In this document: positions 24,119-40,814 of the stretch, piece after piece
How positions within the stretch are numbered: position 1 is the first letter of the stretch
Layout: each line of letters opens with the position of its first letter
Origin: Utricularia gibba
Taxonomy: Eukaryota; Streptophyta; Magnoliopsida; Lamiales; Lentibulariaceae
Assembly: GCA_002189035.1 (NCBI GenBank)
Contig: NEEC01000008.1
Location: 2,604,001 to 2,668,000, forward strand
DNA length: 64,000 bases
Reading direction: 5' to 3'
Translations under genes and position numbers: made by a program
The notes under the pieces: generated by a model
What the model was told of the DNA's origin: nothing
Database searches by the model: none
Seen by the model: only the letters and a program-made list of their open reading frames with translations

Positions 24119-24478
24119 GTTGACATCTCAAAGAAAAAGTGTATAATTACGTGTGAGTTACCTTATGTAACAAATAAGTTGCACCTTAAAAGATGTTTGT
24201 GAGCTAAGTGTAGGGGTTGTAAGTCATGTTATGAAAATTAACTTTGAAGTTGCCCAAAAAACTGGAGATCCTTTCCCCCTAATGCCTTCTCATTAGTGGC
24301 AGAATATAGTGTATACTAAATGAGATTCTGACTCCCCTAATGAAGTCAAAAAATAAAACTTAATTACCAATATATACATTTTTTAAAAAAATAGTTTACA
24401 AAAATTAGACAATGACCCCATTTTATGTACACTATGTTGCTTTTCATTCCATACATAGTCTTTTAGCTCTCCATATGT

Positions 24479-24577
24479 AAAAAAAAAAAAAAAAATAGAA
24501 AAAAGAAAAAAGAAAAAAGAAAAATACACACACACACACACTCAAATTGTTTTTTTTTTTTTTTTGTTTTTTTTTGA
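24479..24577. repeat. Compound microsatellite: poly-A, GAAAAA units, CA dinucleotides, poly-T
   Basis: About 18 A residues run into roughly four GAAAAA-like units, then about nine CA dinucleotides, a short unique spacer and two T runs. It is seen directly and likely polymorphic in length. Confidence 0.9.
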
Positions 24578-26227
24578 TAATTTTACTCATGCATCCAAGT
24601 TCGTGGAAGTGGATGCAATTGTAAATAGGGGGTGGGGCGTGATTGCAATATATACAAGACGAGGGGTGGAAATTGCAAATTGAGAAAATAGATAGATAGC
24701 ACCTGGGATCATGTTCCTTCCTTGTAGCTTGGTTCTATTCCATGTTTTCTGGAAGTAGGGTTTCTCTTTTTCTTTCTTTTTTTTGGGGGTTCATTTCTCA
24801 TTGGTTGACTTTAAACTCTCTGCGAATATTGCGAAAGACTAGGGGGGGCTGCAGGAATAATTTATTAGAACACAAATAAAGTAAAAGGTCAAACCATACA
24901 AGCGTGTGGAAGCCACATTGTGTACACAACACCGTTGACTTTTTGATTCTCAAGTTTGCTTACTTCTTGTTTGGTGGGAATGTTCAGTCACCTGATTTTT
25001 GGCGTCATGGATTAAAAGTATGTTAAGAAATTTTGGATTAGTGTTTTAAAAACGGGTTGAACCCATTATTCGATTTTTTTAAAATTTTTGAAATAATAAA
25101 CTTTTTGTTTAAATAGATTGAAATCAGATCTTTAAAACAGTGCTTTGAGGTTAAAACAAATGGAGATCGGATTTGAATTATGCAATTTTGGGGGGTTGAG
25201 TTTGAATTTACTGAAAATTCAGCGCCGATGTGAAAAAATAAAAAAAAGTAGAGAGCATGGCATTCGACATCATCAGACAAGGGCACATTAGAAAACTGGT
25301 CAGTTATTGGTCCACGTGTTCGCTTCCCAACCAATGAAATCAGTTTTGCTGGATCGGGGATTCGAAGGCGTTTGAAGTAGGGCACTCCGTTTTCATTATT
25401 TATAAATAATATTAAAATTTTAAATTTAGTTTTTTTATAATCCATAAATATAAATTTAAATGATATATATTTCAAATAATTATTCAAAATATTGAATAAA
25501 TAAATTATCTTCATTTGTTTTTATTGATAGTTCATAAATTTTAATTTATTCTGATGCTCAATTTGGTTGGAGGAGTTTCCACAATTTGGAAGTATCAAAT
25601 CAGACAGCCATGATGATCATTTCTATATTATCCCTAGTTACATTCATCAGTAAAGTAGTGGTTATGTTATTCATATTTCAAGTACCAAGAGCAGAGTTCT
25701 ATTTCCAACACTCGTGGTAGATGATAATTAGAAAAGATTAGATTCAATACATTTAATATTGATTTATAATTTTTTATATACTTGATTATTTATGCATGCA
25801 AATCAAAATTTGTGTTATATAATGACTATGCACGTGTTGGAGTTTGGAGCTACGCCTTCCCTTCCTCCACTAGGTACAAAAATGAAGGTGGACACGAAGA
25901 AGCCACTTGAAAAAAAATGGAAATATGAGGAGAAATCATTTTATAGAATAAAGTCTATTTTTCAATATAACATAATGGTGAAATTTCTATATCATGGGTT
26001 GATAAAGAATACAAAATAAGTGGCGTGAGTTGAAGGTGTAGATAGGGGACATCTACTTGAGCCCATTCTTCATCAGGGGGAATCAGCCGGAATTGCAGCT
26101 GGCCGCCACGTGTCACTCTCCCTCGCTCACCTGTTAAATTATTATCCTATCAAAAATAAAAATAAATATCATAGAAAAATAAAAAGGCATGTTACCCACG
26201 GGACGGACCGGACCTGACCTGTCCGCC

Positions 26228-26250
26228 GCTCTCTCTCTCTCTCTCTCTGT
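26228..26250 (+). repeat. CT dinucleotide tract in the RUS6 leader
   Basis: About ten CT units lie some 95 bases before the RUS6 start codon. CT-rich tracts are common in plant 5' UTRs and core promoters. A regulatory role is only inferred. Confidence 0.7.
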
Positions 26251-26342
26251 TCTTCTAGTGAGAGAAATCGGCAGGGCAGCGCCAATCCCTCGTTGATTTC
26301 GATAGGTACACTCCGCGAGTCTCTCCGCTTCTTCGCATTGCG

Positions 26343-29300
26343 ATGAAGCTTAAGCCCTCGCCGCCGACCGCCACCGCGCAGTCCCTCTCTTCATCGGACT
26401 CCAGGTTGCTGGCTCGGGAGACGCTGCGCATTGGTGCTAATCTTGCCTTAGCGCCGAACGCATCGACGGAGGTTTCCGCACCGGAGTGGCCGTCTTCTAA
26501 TGATACACGTTTTGGCGGAGTGATCGAGGATCAGTTTCTGGAGTCGAGTTTGAGGTTGATTTGCTGTGAAGAGATCGGCGGCAGGCGATGGAAGTATTTC
26601 GCGGAGAATAATAATGCGCTCAGGGGCGGTGATTCAGGGAAATTGAAGAACTCTATTCGTGCTGTCAGTTTGCATAATTCTCAGGCGTCTGTTGATGTCA
26701 GTGTCCTCCTGTCTTCAGCTCTTTCTCTTCTCCATTTCATACATTCTTGACAACAAGAATTTTCATCTTTCTTCATTTAGGTCTTGTTCTATTTTTATTT
26801 CTTTGAAAGATTTTTGAATCTGCGAAGTGGAGGATGAAATGAATATGAATTCTATGCATGTTAAAAATGATCAACCTTTTCATGTTTTGCATATACCAGG
26901 AGCTGGTTGGATTTATAAGGTCCTATGTTGTGCCTGAAGGTTTTCCTCACAGTGTTGCACCTTCTTATGTCCCTTACATGACATGGAGAGCATTGAAGGT
27001 ATTGGATGTTTTACTCTCTTAGCAATGGTACTGAGAGATCCGATGATGCATTGCATATTCCAACCTGTTGCCCCTACACAGATCACTGATAATAGGTTTT
27101 TTATCACAGCACTTCTTCGGGGAGCAATGGGTGTATTCACCACGCAAACGCTCCTCAGCTCACTAGGGGTGTCAAGAAACAAATCTGGTGTAGGCGCTAT
27201 CGCAATAAACTGGATTCTGAAGGTACACTTAATTGGGAAATGTTTTCCTCACTGTGTATGATCATGGCGTAAGTTAATGCTCATATTGCTCTGTTGGAAG
27301 CAGCGTTGGCTTTATAAGTTCCAGACAGTGAGAAATGTGTTAGAAACTTACTCAAGATGTGGTGCGTTATGTGACAGGATGGTGCTGGCCGGGCTGGGAA
27401 GATGATATTTTCTCGGCAAGGAAGGAAATTTGATTATGATCTAAAACAGGTGAGCGAATTGTTTGGTCTGGTTTCTCGTTGAGAGATTATCTGTCATATA
27501 GTTGCATGTGTTTTCATACAAATCCATTCAGCTTAGGTTTTCAGGCGATTTATTGATGGAGTTGGGAGCTGGGATTGAGTTGGCCACAGCAGCTTTCCCA
27601 AGCCTGTTCCTCCCAATGGCATGTGCTGCCAATGTTGCTAAGGTGTTGATGAATTTCACTTCTCATAGATGTCAGTGGCTGAGACTTCCTATACTCATAT
27701 CACTCCAATTGTAGAATGTTTCTGCTGTGACATCAACTTCGACCCGCACGCCAATTTACAAAGCCTTTGCTACAGGGGAAAATATCGGAGATGTTACTGC
27801 AAAGGGAGAATGTGTTGGAAACATTGCTGATCTGGTATGTCAAGCGTCTGCAAAATGTTTTTTCTTATTTTAATATGTGAACGTGTTATATAACTTACAT
27901 TTGTTGGTAGATGATATTGAAGGTTCTGATTTTGGTTATTTTTGTGGCTCCCTTGCTGAGGGCACTCCCTTATATTTCGTTGGTGTGTTCATGCTACGTT
28001 ACATGTTAGGTTTCCAAGGTGCAGAATTCTCGGTAATTTTAGAGTTTGTAGTAGCGGGAACTCTCTGGCATTCCTCCCTACATAATGATCATTTTAAGCA
28101 TCACATATTTGAATCAGATTCTTACTTTACTAATGTAAAGGCTACATAAAACCATAGCTGAAATAACGAACTTAGTTGATGGTGTGGCATCACTTAGTTT
28201 GCACTGCCACATATAAACCAAATGCTTTTGTAAAGAACAGATATCTGTTTCCATAATTCATTTTGAGCTGAGAGTCATCATTTCGTTAAGCTTGGAACTG
28301 GGCTCAGCATCATGATTGCGAAAAGAAACCCATCAATGTTCACCACATTCGCTCTCCTCTCGTGTGGATATCTATTGAGTTCATATCAAGAGGTTAGATG
28401 ATGTGAATGGCTAGTTTTCCCCTCATTTCTCATGTGGGAAATATTTTTCAATTGTACTATGATTTTTGTTTCAGGTGAGATCTGTTGTTCTGCATACACT
28501 AAATCGTGCAAGATTCACAGTTGCTGTGGAATCCTACCTAAAAACAGGTAAGAAGAGAAATTGCGTTTTTCTGCTTACAAATGACTTCTTACTCACCTTT
28601 TTCGGTCTCCATATGATTCTTCTTTTAGACATTTTTCACGGATGCAAAATTGCATACAAGAATGTGTTCAACTGGCCTGGACAGAAATGTGGATGTTCTC
28701 ATAAATAATTATAGAATTGGATGGTTTTCAAACGTCATATTCCTGGATTTTCACCCTGAATAAAAAGTTCATTTTTTGCTCTCAATGGATCTTTGCGGAC
28801 GAAATGAAAGGAACAGTTCTTTGTTGTTGTGGTGTCCAAATTTCAGGCAGAGTTCCAAGTTTGCAAGATGGGAACCTAAAAGAAAATATTTTCAGCCCCC
28901 ATGGAAGGAAAACAGACCTATTGTCCTTGGTTACCCTTCTCTCCCTCACTCTCTTGTTGCGTTGTGCAAACTCGTAGTTATAAACTTAATATTATCTTGT
29001 TCATCAATGCATTTTCATTCCAATCTTTCATGTATTGATTACTTAATGAAGCATATCCACTTTGTGAAGTAGTATCCCTGATTCATTTTTTCCTCAGGAC
29101 CAAGATTCAAAGATGCATTCCAAGACCCTAATTCATATCTCGCTGTAAAGCCAATTTTCGAGGTATCCTATTAGTTTCATGCTTTCAAATATTCTGCGTG
29201 GAGTTTTAATCCTCGTGACTATGCAAAGGAAATTGACTCAGCAAGTAGCTGGCATATGTTTTTGGTTGCAGAATGAGCAGTACATTGTAACATACAATCC

Positions 29301-29888
29301 TTCAAGGAGAAATGTTTATGCACTACTCAAGGACCAAGCAAAGTCCGACGATATATTAAAAGCTGCATTTCATGTAAGGCTGCAACCATCTTGACCCGTG
29401 TTTGAATTGCTTGTTAATGTCTCTGTCTCAATGGACGCTGAATTGCAGGCTCATTTGCTCCTTCACACGATCTGTACATCCAGCAAGAGAGAGGCTTCCT
29501 CTCGCAAATTAGAACATGATCTCTCACGCATCATGCTATCACCTAGAGATATCCAAATCCGTGTTGCGGAGTCATATAAGATGGTGTCAGCTCTGTATGG
29601 CTCCTTTGCCGATAAAGCCAAGGAACAGGTGACAAAAGCGGCTATGCATACCATTTTGAACTTTTGGTGCAACCTCATATTGAACGCCTACTCTTTTAGA
29701 AGCCAAAAAATGCCAGTCTGAGGACAAGGAAATTAGGCATTTCATTTCTGAAATGCATACCACAAAATGTTTGTAGGTAATTTTATTGCCCTCAACAACT
29801 GCTGATATTTTCCTGTTATCAGGGATGGGTTATGTCGGAAGCACTACTCAATCCAGGAAGCGCCCGGCTTTGTGAATTGGGTGGGTGA
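26343..29888 (+). CDS. RUS6: Root UVB sensitive 6 homologue (DUF647)
   Basis: Thirteen exons: 26343-26696, 26900-26998, 27110-27222, 27378-27449, 27532-27642, 27715-27834, 28291-28392, 28475-28547, 28847-28929, 29098-29162, 29272-29373, 29449-29628, 29823-29888. About 513 residues if one base is added to each of exons 3 and 9. Every other boundary is phase-perfect. Diagnostic blocks: LARETLRIGANLALAP, ELVGFIRSYVVPEGFPHSV, GAMGVFTTQTLLSSLG, DGAGRAGKMIFSRQGRKFDY, LMELGAGIELATAAFPSLF, STRTPIYKAFATGENIGD, VRSVVLHTLNRARF and EQGWVMSEALLNPG. The RUS family acts in UV-B response and vitamin B6 homeostasis; Arabidopsis RUS6 (At5g49820) is needed for embryo development. Exon 3 breaks at a G4 run (27119-27122) and exon 9 at a C5 run (28896-28900). 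See findings. Confidence 0.93.
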
Positions 29889-31724
29889 TGCGACTCGGGC
29901 CTGGTAAGAGTCTGAGAATGTTTCCATGTGGCTGCTGCCGCTGGTTTTCTCATGCTGCAGATTAAAAACTCCAGTAAGCAGGTTTTTGTTCTAATTTGGG
30001 TTGTGTGAGAATAAGTAGATGTGAGAAGACGAATGTGTCATTTTGTTTTCCCTGCCTTTCATTTGTTTTTTTAGTGTTTTAAATAGTAAAAAAAAACATG
30101 AATATTTATTTTGTATGATTGGATAGTGATTTAAATCGTAATTAAATTATATTTTTTTAATTCTTTTTTTTCAAAAAAGCAAAATGATGTGATGAAAAAT
30201 TAGATCGTATATTGCGATTCAATAGTGATTCAAGAACCATTGAAATGTAATTTATTTTTTATATTTGTGGAAATTTGAATTTGATTTAATCGTTATTATG
30301 AATGATTTGAGATTCAAAATGATCTTTTTAATATATATAATCTAAGAGTAGGGTTCTAAACGATGTCTTATGAAAGAAAGAAAACCAGACAAAAATGACT
30401 CTGAAAATCTTACATCACATCATGCCTGAAGTTTAATGTCTTAAACACTTTGGAGTCCAATACTTGTTAATTAAAAATACAAAAAAGAATGAGACAAGTT
30501 GGTCTGAAGCAGGGCTACATTACAAACTGTCGAGGAAACAAACATAGGGTATTGGAAACGGCAAGAGCCGCATGAATTTATTTAACTGAATTATTATTAT
30601 TGTGATCAGTCGTTGTTTGACATTTTTTGTGCAGGCAGCCCAAAAAACACCTTTTCTTTGATCGCAAATGGGAGAACTGAACTTGAAAAATACGAATATT
30701 TTAGGGCTCAGTGATTCCACCTCAGAGCTTGGACCCCAAGTGCTGAATCTGAACATACTTTGAAACGTTGTGGTGTATGTAAGATTGAGGTTAATTTGAA
30801 AAGTAATCATCTTATTGTTACTGTGTGTGAAAAGTAATCATCCTAAAAATTTGTTCTCACTATGTAAGAGAAAATGTCAGGATGGTTACTTTTCAAAACG
30901 AGCCGTAAGATTGTGATTCCACTTCAAGAGACGCATCTTGTAAGTACAACCGACATTAAGATTCCTTAACACAGACACGATACATGCAGCAAGTAAGCTG
31001 TTTAAGTGGCTAATCAGTTCAACTTGAACACTGTTCCTCTGATGAGTCGATTAGGTCGCCCGCGGCAACAGAGGGAGGGCGAGTGTTCAGAATAGACCGA
31101 TAAATGACTCATTAATGACTGATAATCCACATTTGGCAGCTGATCCCGGCGGGTGTCACGTTCTTCAATTATTTACCTCTGACTTTTTGGCCCAGTAGCT
31201 CTAAATGCAGCATCTACACTACGCCTATTGAGTTCAGAAGAAAGCAAGGCACCCCCACCCCACCCTACCCCTGCGTAACTGGTATTCCTGGTAAAGAAAA
31301 CATCGTGTTATTGGCCAGATTTTCGTCATTTTTATTACCCTTTTGCTTGCTGCATCAGTTCTTTTTTCAGGGAGGAGCAATTGAATTCCTGGTGACTGAA
31401 GAGCTAACAACGTTTTGCATGTGATGAAAGAGGAGTTAGTGAACAGCTAACTCAGAAACTAGTTTCATCGCCGACCTAGAGATACAGTAAACACTGGATA
31501 GTCAATGGTTGACTGCTATAATGCTTCCTCTCTTGCAATATTTGTTATTTATTTTCTATTTTAACTGTATATTAAAAAAAATAAACCCTAGCAACATTTA
31601 ACTAGGGATAGGATTTGTGGGTCTTAACCCTTGTGATCCAAGTTTCACCTTCAAAAGTTGAGTGGGTTTTGATGATCTTCTTGAGCTGGTTCTGAGTTAC
31701 TTGTGAGGTTTCTGGGGGTCTAAA
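29889..31724. other. Intergenic region
   Basis: RUS6 3' UTR comes first, then AT-rich spacer (30060-30370). A mixed region from about 30900 to 31720 presumably holds the promoter and leader of the first methyltransferase copy. No other gene is recognised. Confidence 0.5.
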
Positions 31725-33053
31725 ATGGTGAATCGGGATGTTTTTAAAGATTACATTCCGAGACTACCATCTTTCAAGATGAATCAGAACAAGCTGATGC
31801 TTGTGATCCTCATGTTGATCATGCTGACAAATGTCCTCACACTCTACACTTTCGTCAGCCCTCATGCCAACGTCTTGTATTCTATCTCTAGAACATCCAA
31901 GTTCTCGACTTGGGATTCGACTACGCTGATCCTCAAGCTGAACGCCACTAGGGATGAACTTATGGTCAGGGATTTGCAGATTGAGGACTTGAGGAGTGAG
32001 CTGAAGTCGGCCAAGTCTGTGATAGAGGACCTTCAGTCCCGTCTCAGGGTCGCGGCGGAGAAGAGTCTGGAGGTTAAGTATGATCATCTTGTGGCTGATT
32101 TAAGCGAAGAAGCCAGCCTAGCTGTTAAGCCTCATCTGCTTCCTCTTGGAAGTACACCGAAGATAGGGAAAGAGATCGCCTTTTCCTATGGCGCGGGTTG
32201 CTTGAAGTTCAAACAAGAATTCAAAAAGTACATGAGCTATCAGGTCGGAGGGGAGTGTCCCGTGGATGATCATTTTGCTCAAACACTTATGCTTCTGGGC
32301 TGTGAGCCCCTTCCGAGGAGGCGGTGCCGTCCAAAGTCTCCGGTGAACTACGTCGAGCCGACTCCGTTGCCCAAGAGTCTGTGGACAACTCCATCGGATA
32401 CCACTGTTGTATGGGATCCTTATCCTTGCAAGAACTACACTTGCTTGAGTCAGAGGTGGCGCTACCCTGGGAGCTACGATTGTAGCGATTGTTTCGACTT
32501 GAGAGGCAAGGAATCATACAGATGGACGTTCGACAAAGATCTCGATTACGGAATAAAAGAAGTTCTTGCTTTCAAGCCGCCGGGAACTGTTCGCATCGGC
32601 CTTGATATAGGCGGCGGATCGGGAACTTTCGCAGCCCGTATGATGGAAAGAAACGTGACCATCATCACGACTTCCATGAACTTCGATGCTCCCTTCAATA
32701 CCTTCATCGCATCAAGAGGGTTGCTGTCAATGCACATCACCATCTCACAGAGGCTTCCCTTCTTCGAAAACACCCTCGACATCGTCCATTCGATGCACGT
32801 CTTGAGCCACTGGATCCCGGATACAATGCTTGAGTTCATTCTGTATGATGTCCATAGGATACTGAGGCCTGGAGGCCTATTTTGGCTCGATCATTTCTTT
32901 TGCTTCGGTTCCCAGTTGAATGCAACCTACGCCCCCATGTTTGAACGTCTCGGTTTCAAGGTATTGAGGTGGGATACCGGGAGGAAGTTGGATAGAGGGA
33001 TTGATAGGGATGAAATGTACCTCTCGGTTGTCTTTGAGAAGCCAATGACCTAA
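31725..33053 (+). CDS. Membrane-anchored SAM-dependent methyltransferase-like protein, copy 1
   Basis: Intronless, 442 residues, ATG at 31725. One N-terminal transmembrane segment (about residues 24-46, LMLVILMLIMLTNVLTLY) makes it a probable type II Golgi/endomembrane protein. A short coiled coil follows (about 65-110). The lumenal part has a conserved cysteine block (YMSYQVGGECPVDD, GCEPLPRRRC, PCKNYTCLSQRW, YDCSDCFDL) and a class I methyltransferase fold: glycine motif GLDIGGGSGTFAARM, then SMHVLSHWIP and RILRPGGLFWLDHFF. It belongs to the plant family of At1g29790-like probable methyltransferases, whose substrate is unknown. It is related to the pectin methyltransferase-like group only in general layout. 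The neighbouring copy 2 is a tandem duplicate in the same orientation. Confidence 0.88.
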   Translation: MVNRDVFKDYIPRLPSFKMNQNKLMLVILMLIMLTNVLTLYTFVSPHANVLYSISRTSKFSTWDSTTLILKLNATRDELMVRDLQIEDLRSELKSAKSVIEDLQSRLRVAAEKSLEVKYDHLVADLSEEASLAVKPHLLPLGSTPKIGKEIAFSYGAGCLKFKQEFKKYMSYQVGGECPVDDHFAQTLMLLGCEPLPRRRCRPKSPVNYVEPTPLPKSLWTTPSDTTVVWDPYPCKNYTCLSQRWRYPGSYDCSDCFDLRGKESYRWTFDKDLDYGIKEVLAFKPPGTVRIGLDIGGGSGTFAARMMERNVTIITTSMNFDAPFNTFIASRGLLSMHITISQRLPFFENTLDIVHSMHVLSHWIPDTMLEFILYDVHRILRPGGLFWLDHFFCFGSQLNATYAPMFERLGFKVLRWDTGRKLDRGIDRDEMYLSVVFEKPMT

Positions 33054-33830
33054 ACCCCAAACAGCAGCAATTGTATTTTTTTCCCCACTTTCCTCTTAAC
33101 CCCAGCTCATATTGTAGAGTAAATGACATGATGCCATGACTCCCTCCCTTCTTCCTGCAACAAAGGTACACCTCTCCATGGATTTATTCTTCCAAAGGGA
33201 GCTTCAACTTCACTAAAAACCAGAAAATATATCATCAGTTACAACACATTCAGGTATGCAATTCTCTGGCCTTCTTTAAATGTGACGCCTTTTCAACATG
33301 GGAGATAAGCACCACCTTGAATCGTATAATGCGAGCTAATTCTCGGCAGATGAAGCAGTTAGTGCTAAATCCAGCTGAAGTTACATGCGCAAGCTTGAAT
33401 GTGTTGTGTCCAAAACTCAGTACAAGACAAATAGTTGAATGTGTTGTGTCTGTTTTGGATCAATTTAGCCCGTTGACATATCTCCTTGGATGGAGCTATT
33501 GTGTACCAGTTCCACTTTGGGCGGAACAGATCTGCTACTAGTATATTGATTATATTTATTTAACACAGGTCAAATAAGTGAACTCTATAGACAGGGTTTG
33601 GCAAACGTTGAATGCAGAAAATGCTTTTCATGTAGTGCACTGATTTCCAAGGAACTCGACACTTGCTTGTAAAATTCAAAGCATTTGGTATTTAAAAAGT
33701 ATTCTACGCCATCACACCTTCAGAAGACATGAATGTAGAATTTTTTTTCTTGTGTGAGTGGATTTGGATGAACAAACTTTGACTTGTTCTCCTGCTGTCT
33801 GTGGTGAATCCAGACGATATTGAAAAGGGC
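33054..33830. other. Spacer between the tandem methyltransferase copies
   Basis: It holds the 3' UTR of copy 1 and the promoter of copy 2. 33801-33830 is the counterpart of the first ten codons of copy 1 but begins with GTG, not ATG. No other gene is seen. Confidence 0.55.
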
Positions 33831-35114
33831 ATGATGCAAACTCCATTTGTGAATCAGGGGAAGAGCGTTCTTATGCTTGTGATCATCATCGCAATGAATT
33901 TCATCATACTCTACAGTTTCATTTTTCTTCATGGCGGCACCGTGAATGACGCTGTAAAAAGTTCTTCAAACTCCTCCTCTTGTGATTCAGCCACTCTGAT
34001 TCTCCAGCTTAACGCTACACGACATGAACTCCATGTCAAGGAATCATTAATCGATAACTTGAAGAAGGAACTGGAATCGGCACAATCCCAGAACGCTGAG
34101 CTTCGATCACGTCACATGAACGCTAATTCTGAGGCTAAGTACCGTGATCTTGTTGCTGGATTTAGTGGGGAAACCAAGATCATTGTTGACTCTCACAAGC
34201 TTTTCTTCGGAAATACTCCCAGAATAGGGACGAAGCTTCCATTTTCTTATGGAGCTCGTTGCTTGAATCAAAAGCGGGAGCTCATGAAGTACATGAGTTA
34301 TCAAGTTGGAGGTGAGTGTCCCATCGACGATGATCTCGCTCAAACTCTCATGCTTAAAGGGTGTGAGCCCCTTCCTAGGCGGCGGTGCTACACGAAGACA
34401 CCACCCAATTACGTCGAGCCGACTCCGTTGCCGGAAAGCTTGTGGTCAACTCCATCGGACAAGTCCATCATCTGGGATCCCTATCCGTGCAAGAACTACA
34501 CTTGCTTGGCACAGAGATGGCGCCTCCCTGGGAGCGAGAGGTATGACTGCAAGGATTGTTTTGATTTAGAAAACGAAGCATCTAGATGGACGCACAAAGA
34601 TGATCTATACTACGCATTAGATGAGGTTCTTGCACTCAAACCTGGTAGAACGATTCGCATCGGCCTGGATATAGGCGGCGGATCGGGGACCTTCGCAGCT
34701 CGTATGATGGAAAGAAACGTGACGATCATTTCAACTTCCATGAACTTCGATGCACCTTTCAATAGCTTCATTGCATCAAGAGGGTTGTTGGCGTTACACA
34801 TTACCATCTCACACAGGCTTCCATTTTTCGACAACACCCTCGACATCGTCCATTCGATGCATGTGCTGAGCCACTGGATCCCAGATATCATGCTCGAGTT
34901 CATTCTTTACGACATCCACAGGGTACTGAGGCCCGGGGGCCTTTTTTGGCTTGATCATTTCTTTTGTTATGGCTCACAGATGAACCAGACCTACGTCCCC
35001 ATGTTCAAGAGCCTCAGTTTCAAGATCCGAAGGTGGAGTATTGGGAAGAAATTGGATAGAAGAATTCAAGATGAAGTGTACATTTCAGCTATCTTTGAGA
35101 AGCCATTGGGATAG
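33831..35114 (+). CDS. Membrane-anchored SAM-dependent methyltransferase-like protein, copy 2
   Basis: Tandem duplicate of copy 1, intronless. The frame aligned with copy 1 begins at 33801 with GTG GTG AAT, where copy 1 has ATG GTG AAT. I therefore start it at the next in-frame ATG (33831), giving 427 residues. That start keeps the transmembrane segment (VLMLVIIIAMNFIILYSF) close to the N-terminus. The coiled coil, cysteine block (GECPIDDDL, GCEPLPRRRC, PCKNYTCLAQRW, YDCKDCFDL) and methyltransferase motif GLDIGGGSGTFAARM are intact, as are HVLSHWIPD and RVLRPGGLFWLDHFF. Divergence is concentrated in the N-terminal stem, and the catalytic half is strongly conserved between copies. This suggests purifying selection on both. 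The substrate is unknown. Confidence 0.87.
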   Translation: MMQTPFVNQGKSVLMLVIIIAMNFIILYSFIFLHGGTVNDAVKSSSNSSSCDSATLILQLNATRHELHVKESLIDNLKKELESAQSQNAELRSRHMNANSEAKYRDLVAGFSGETKIIVDSHKLFFGNTPRIGTKLPFSYGARCLNQKRELMKYMSYQVGGECPIDDDLAQTLMLKGCEPLPRRRCYTKTPPNYVEPTPLPESLWSTPSDKSIIWDPYPCKNYTCLAQRWRLPGSERYDCKDCFDLENEASRWTHKDDLYYALDEVLALKPGRTIRIGLDIGGGSGTFAARMMERNVTIISTSMNFDAPFNSFIASRGLLALHITISHRLPFFDNTLDIVHSMHVLSHWIPDIMLEFILYDIHRVLRPGGLFWLDHFFCYGSQMNQTYVPMFKSLSFKIRRWSIGKKLDRRIQDEVYISAIFEKPLG

Positions 35115-35819
35115 ACCCTAAATGAGCAGGCGTTTGTCTTCTTTATTGTAAAAACTGGAGGCCATTTGATGCACTCCACGTTAGCAACTAAAGTTTGGGA
35201 AATCTTCTTCGTTTTTGTTGTAACTTGGAGGCCAAATAAATGCATGTCATCTTTGATGTTCAACCCGACAACCGACACTTTAACAGGTATCACCTACCCA
35301 GAAGAAAATCTGTGGGAGTCAGGATGTTCATGTCAGCACGTATCAAGGGAAATGGAGGAGCTCTATCTTATCAGAATAATTTCTTTACTGAGCCTAATTG
35401 GCCTGGTCTTCGAGATGTGGACTAACAAAAATGGGATTCAACCACCTAGTGTTGATTCCTGAGTTGGTTCTTTAATCTATTTTTTTTCTTCCAGGGCTTC
35501 ACAGCAGCTACAAATTCCCTGGTAACATTTTGGGAAAAACCAGCACATTGGTCATACATGTGTTATAAAGTTGGAAGGAGCAATTAAAGGTAAGAGTGAA
35601 TATAGCTGAAGGTTGTTTGAGAGGCTCCAGCCATTCTTCCATTTCCTGGCAGATGTGCAGAATACAGATAATCTTATTCCAGTCCCATGCTAGGACTCTT
35701 TGAGAGTTGAATCCATAAGAATCCGAAGTAATCAAACCAATTTATTGTACAACTCACGGTACATTGTCGGTTTATTCAAACATAGACAAAAGGAAAAGGA
35801 CAAGCAACTGTGTACATTT
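35115..35819. other. Intergenic region between convergent genes
   Basis: It holds the 3' UTRs of methyltransferase copy 2 and of the LRR kinase copy 1, which converge. Short open frames occur but none is recognisable. Confidence 0.5.

Positions 35820-40814
<4,995 letters not shown>

Larger units (their letters stand above)
24119..26342. other. Intergenic region with simple repeats
   Basis: It holds the VIT-like 3' UTR, a dense simple-repeat block (listed separately), AT-rich spacer, and the 5' UTR of RUS6 from about 26220. A 158-codon minus-strand frame at 25038-25514 lies in AT-rich DNA and has no recognisable domain. Confidence 0.5.

Noticed and set aside
25330-25390. A GGATTCGAA-like phrase suggestive of a tRNA T-arm.
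   Set aside because: No matching acceptor, D-arm or anticodon arm can be folded around it.
25038-25514. 158-codon open frame on the minus strand.
   Set aside because: It lies in AT-rich intergenic DNA, has a hydrophobic/Lys-rich random composition, and no recognisable domain or splice context.
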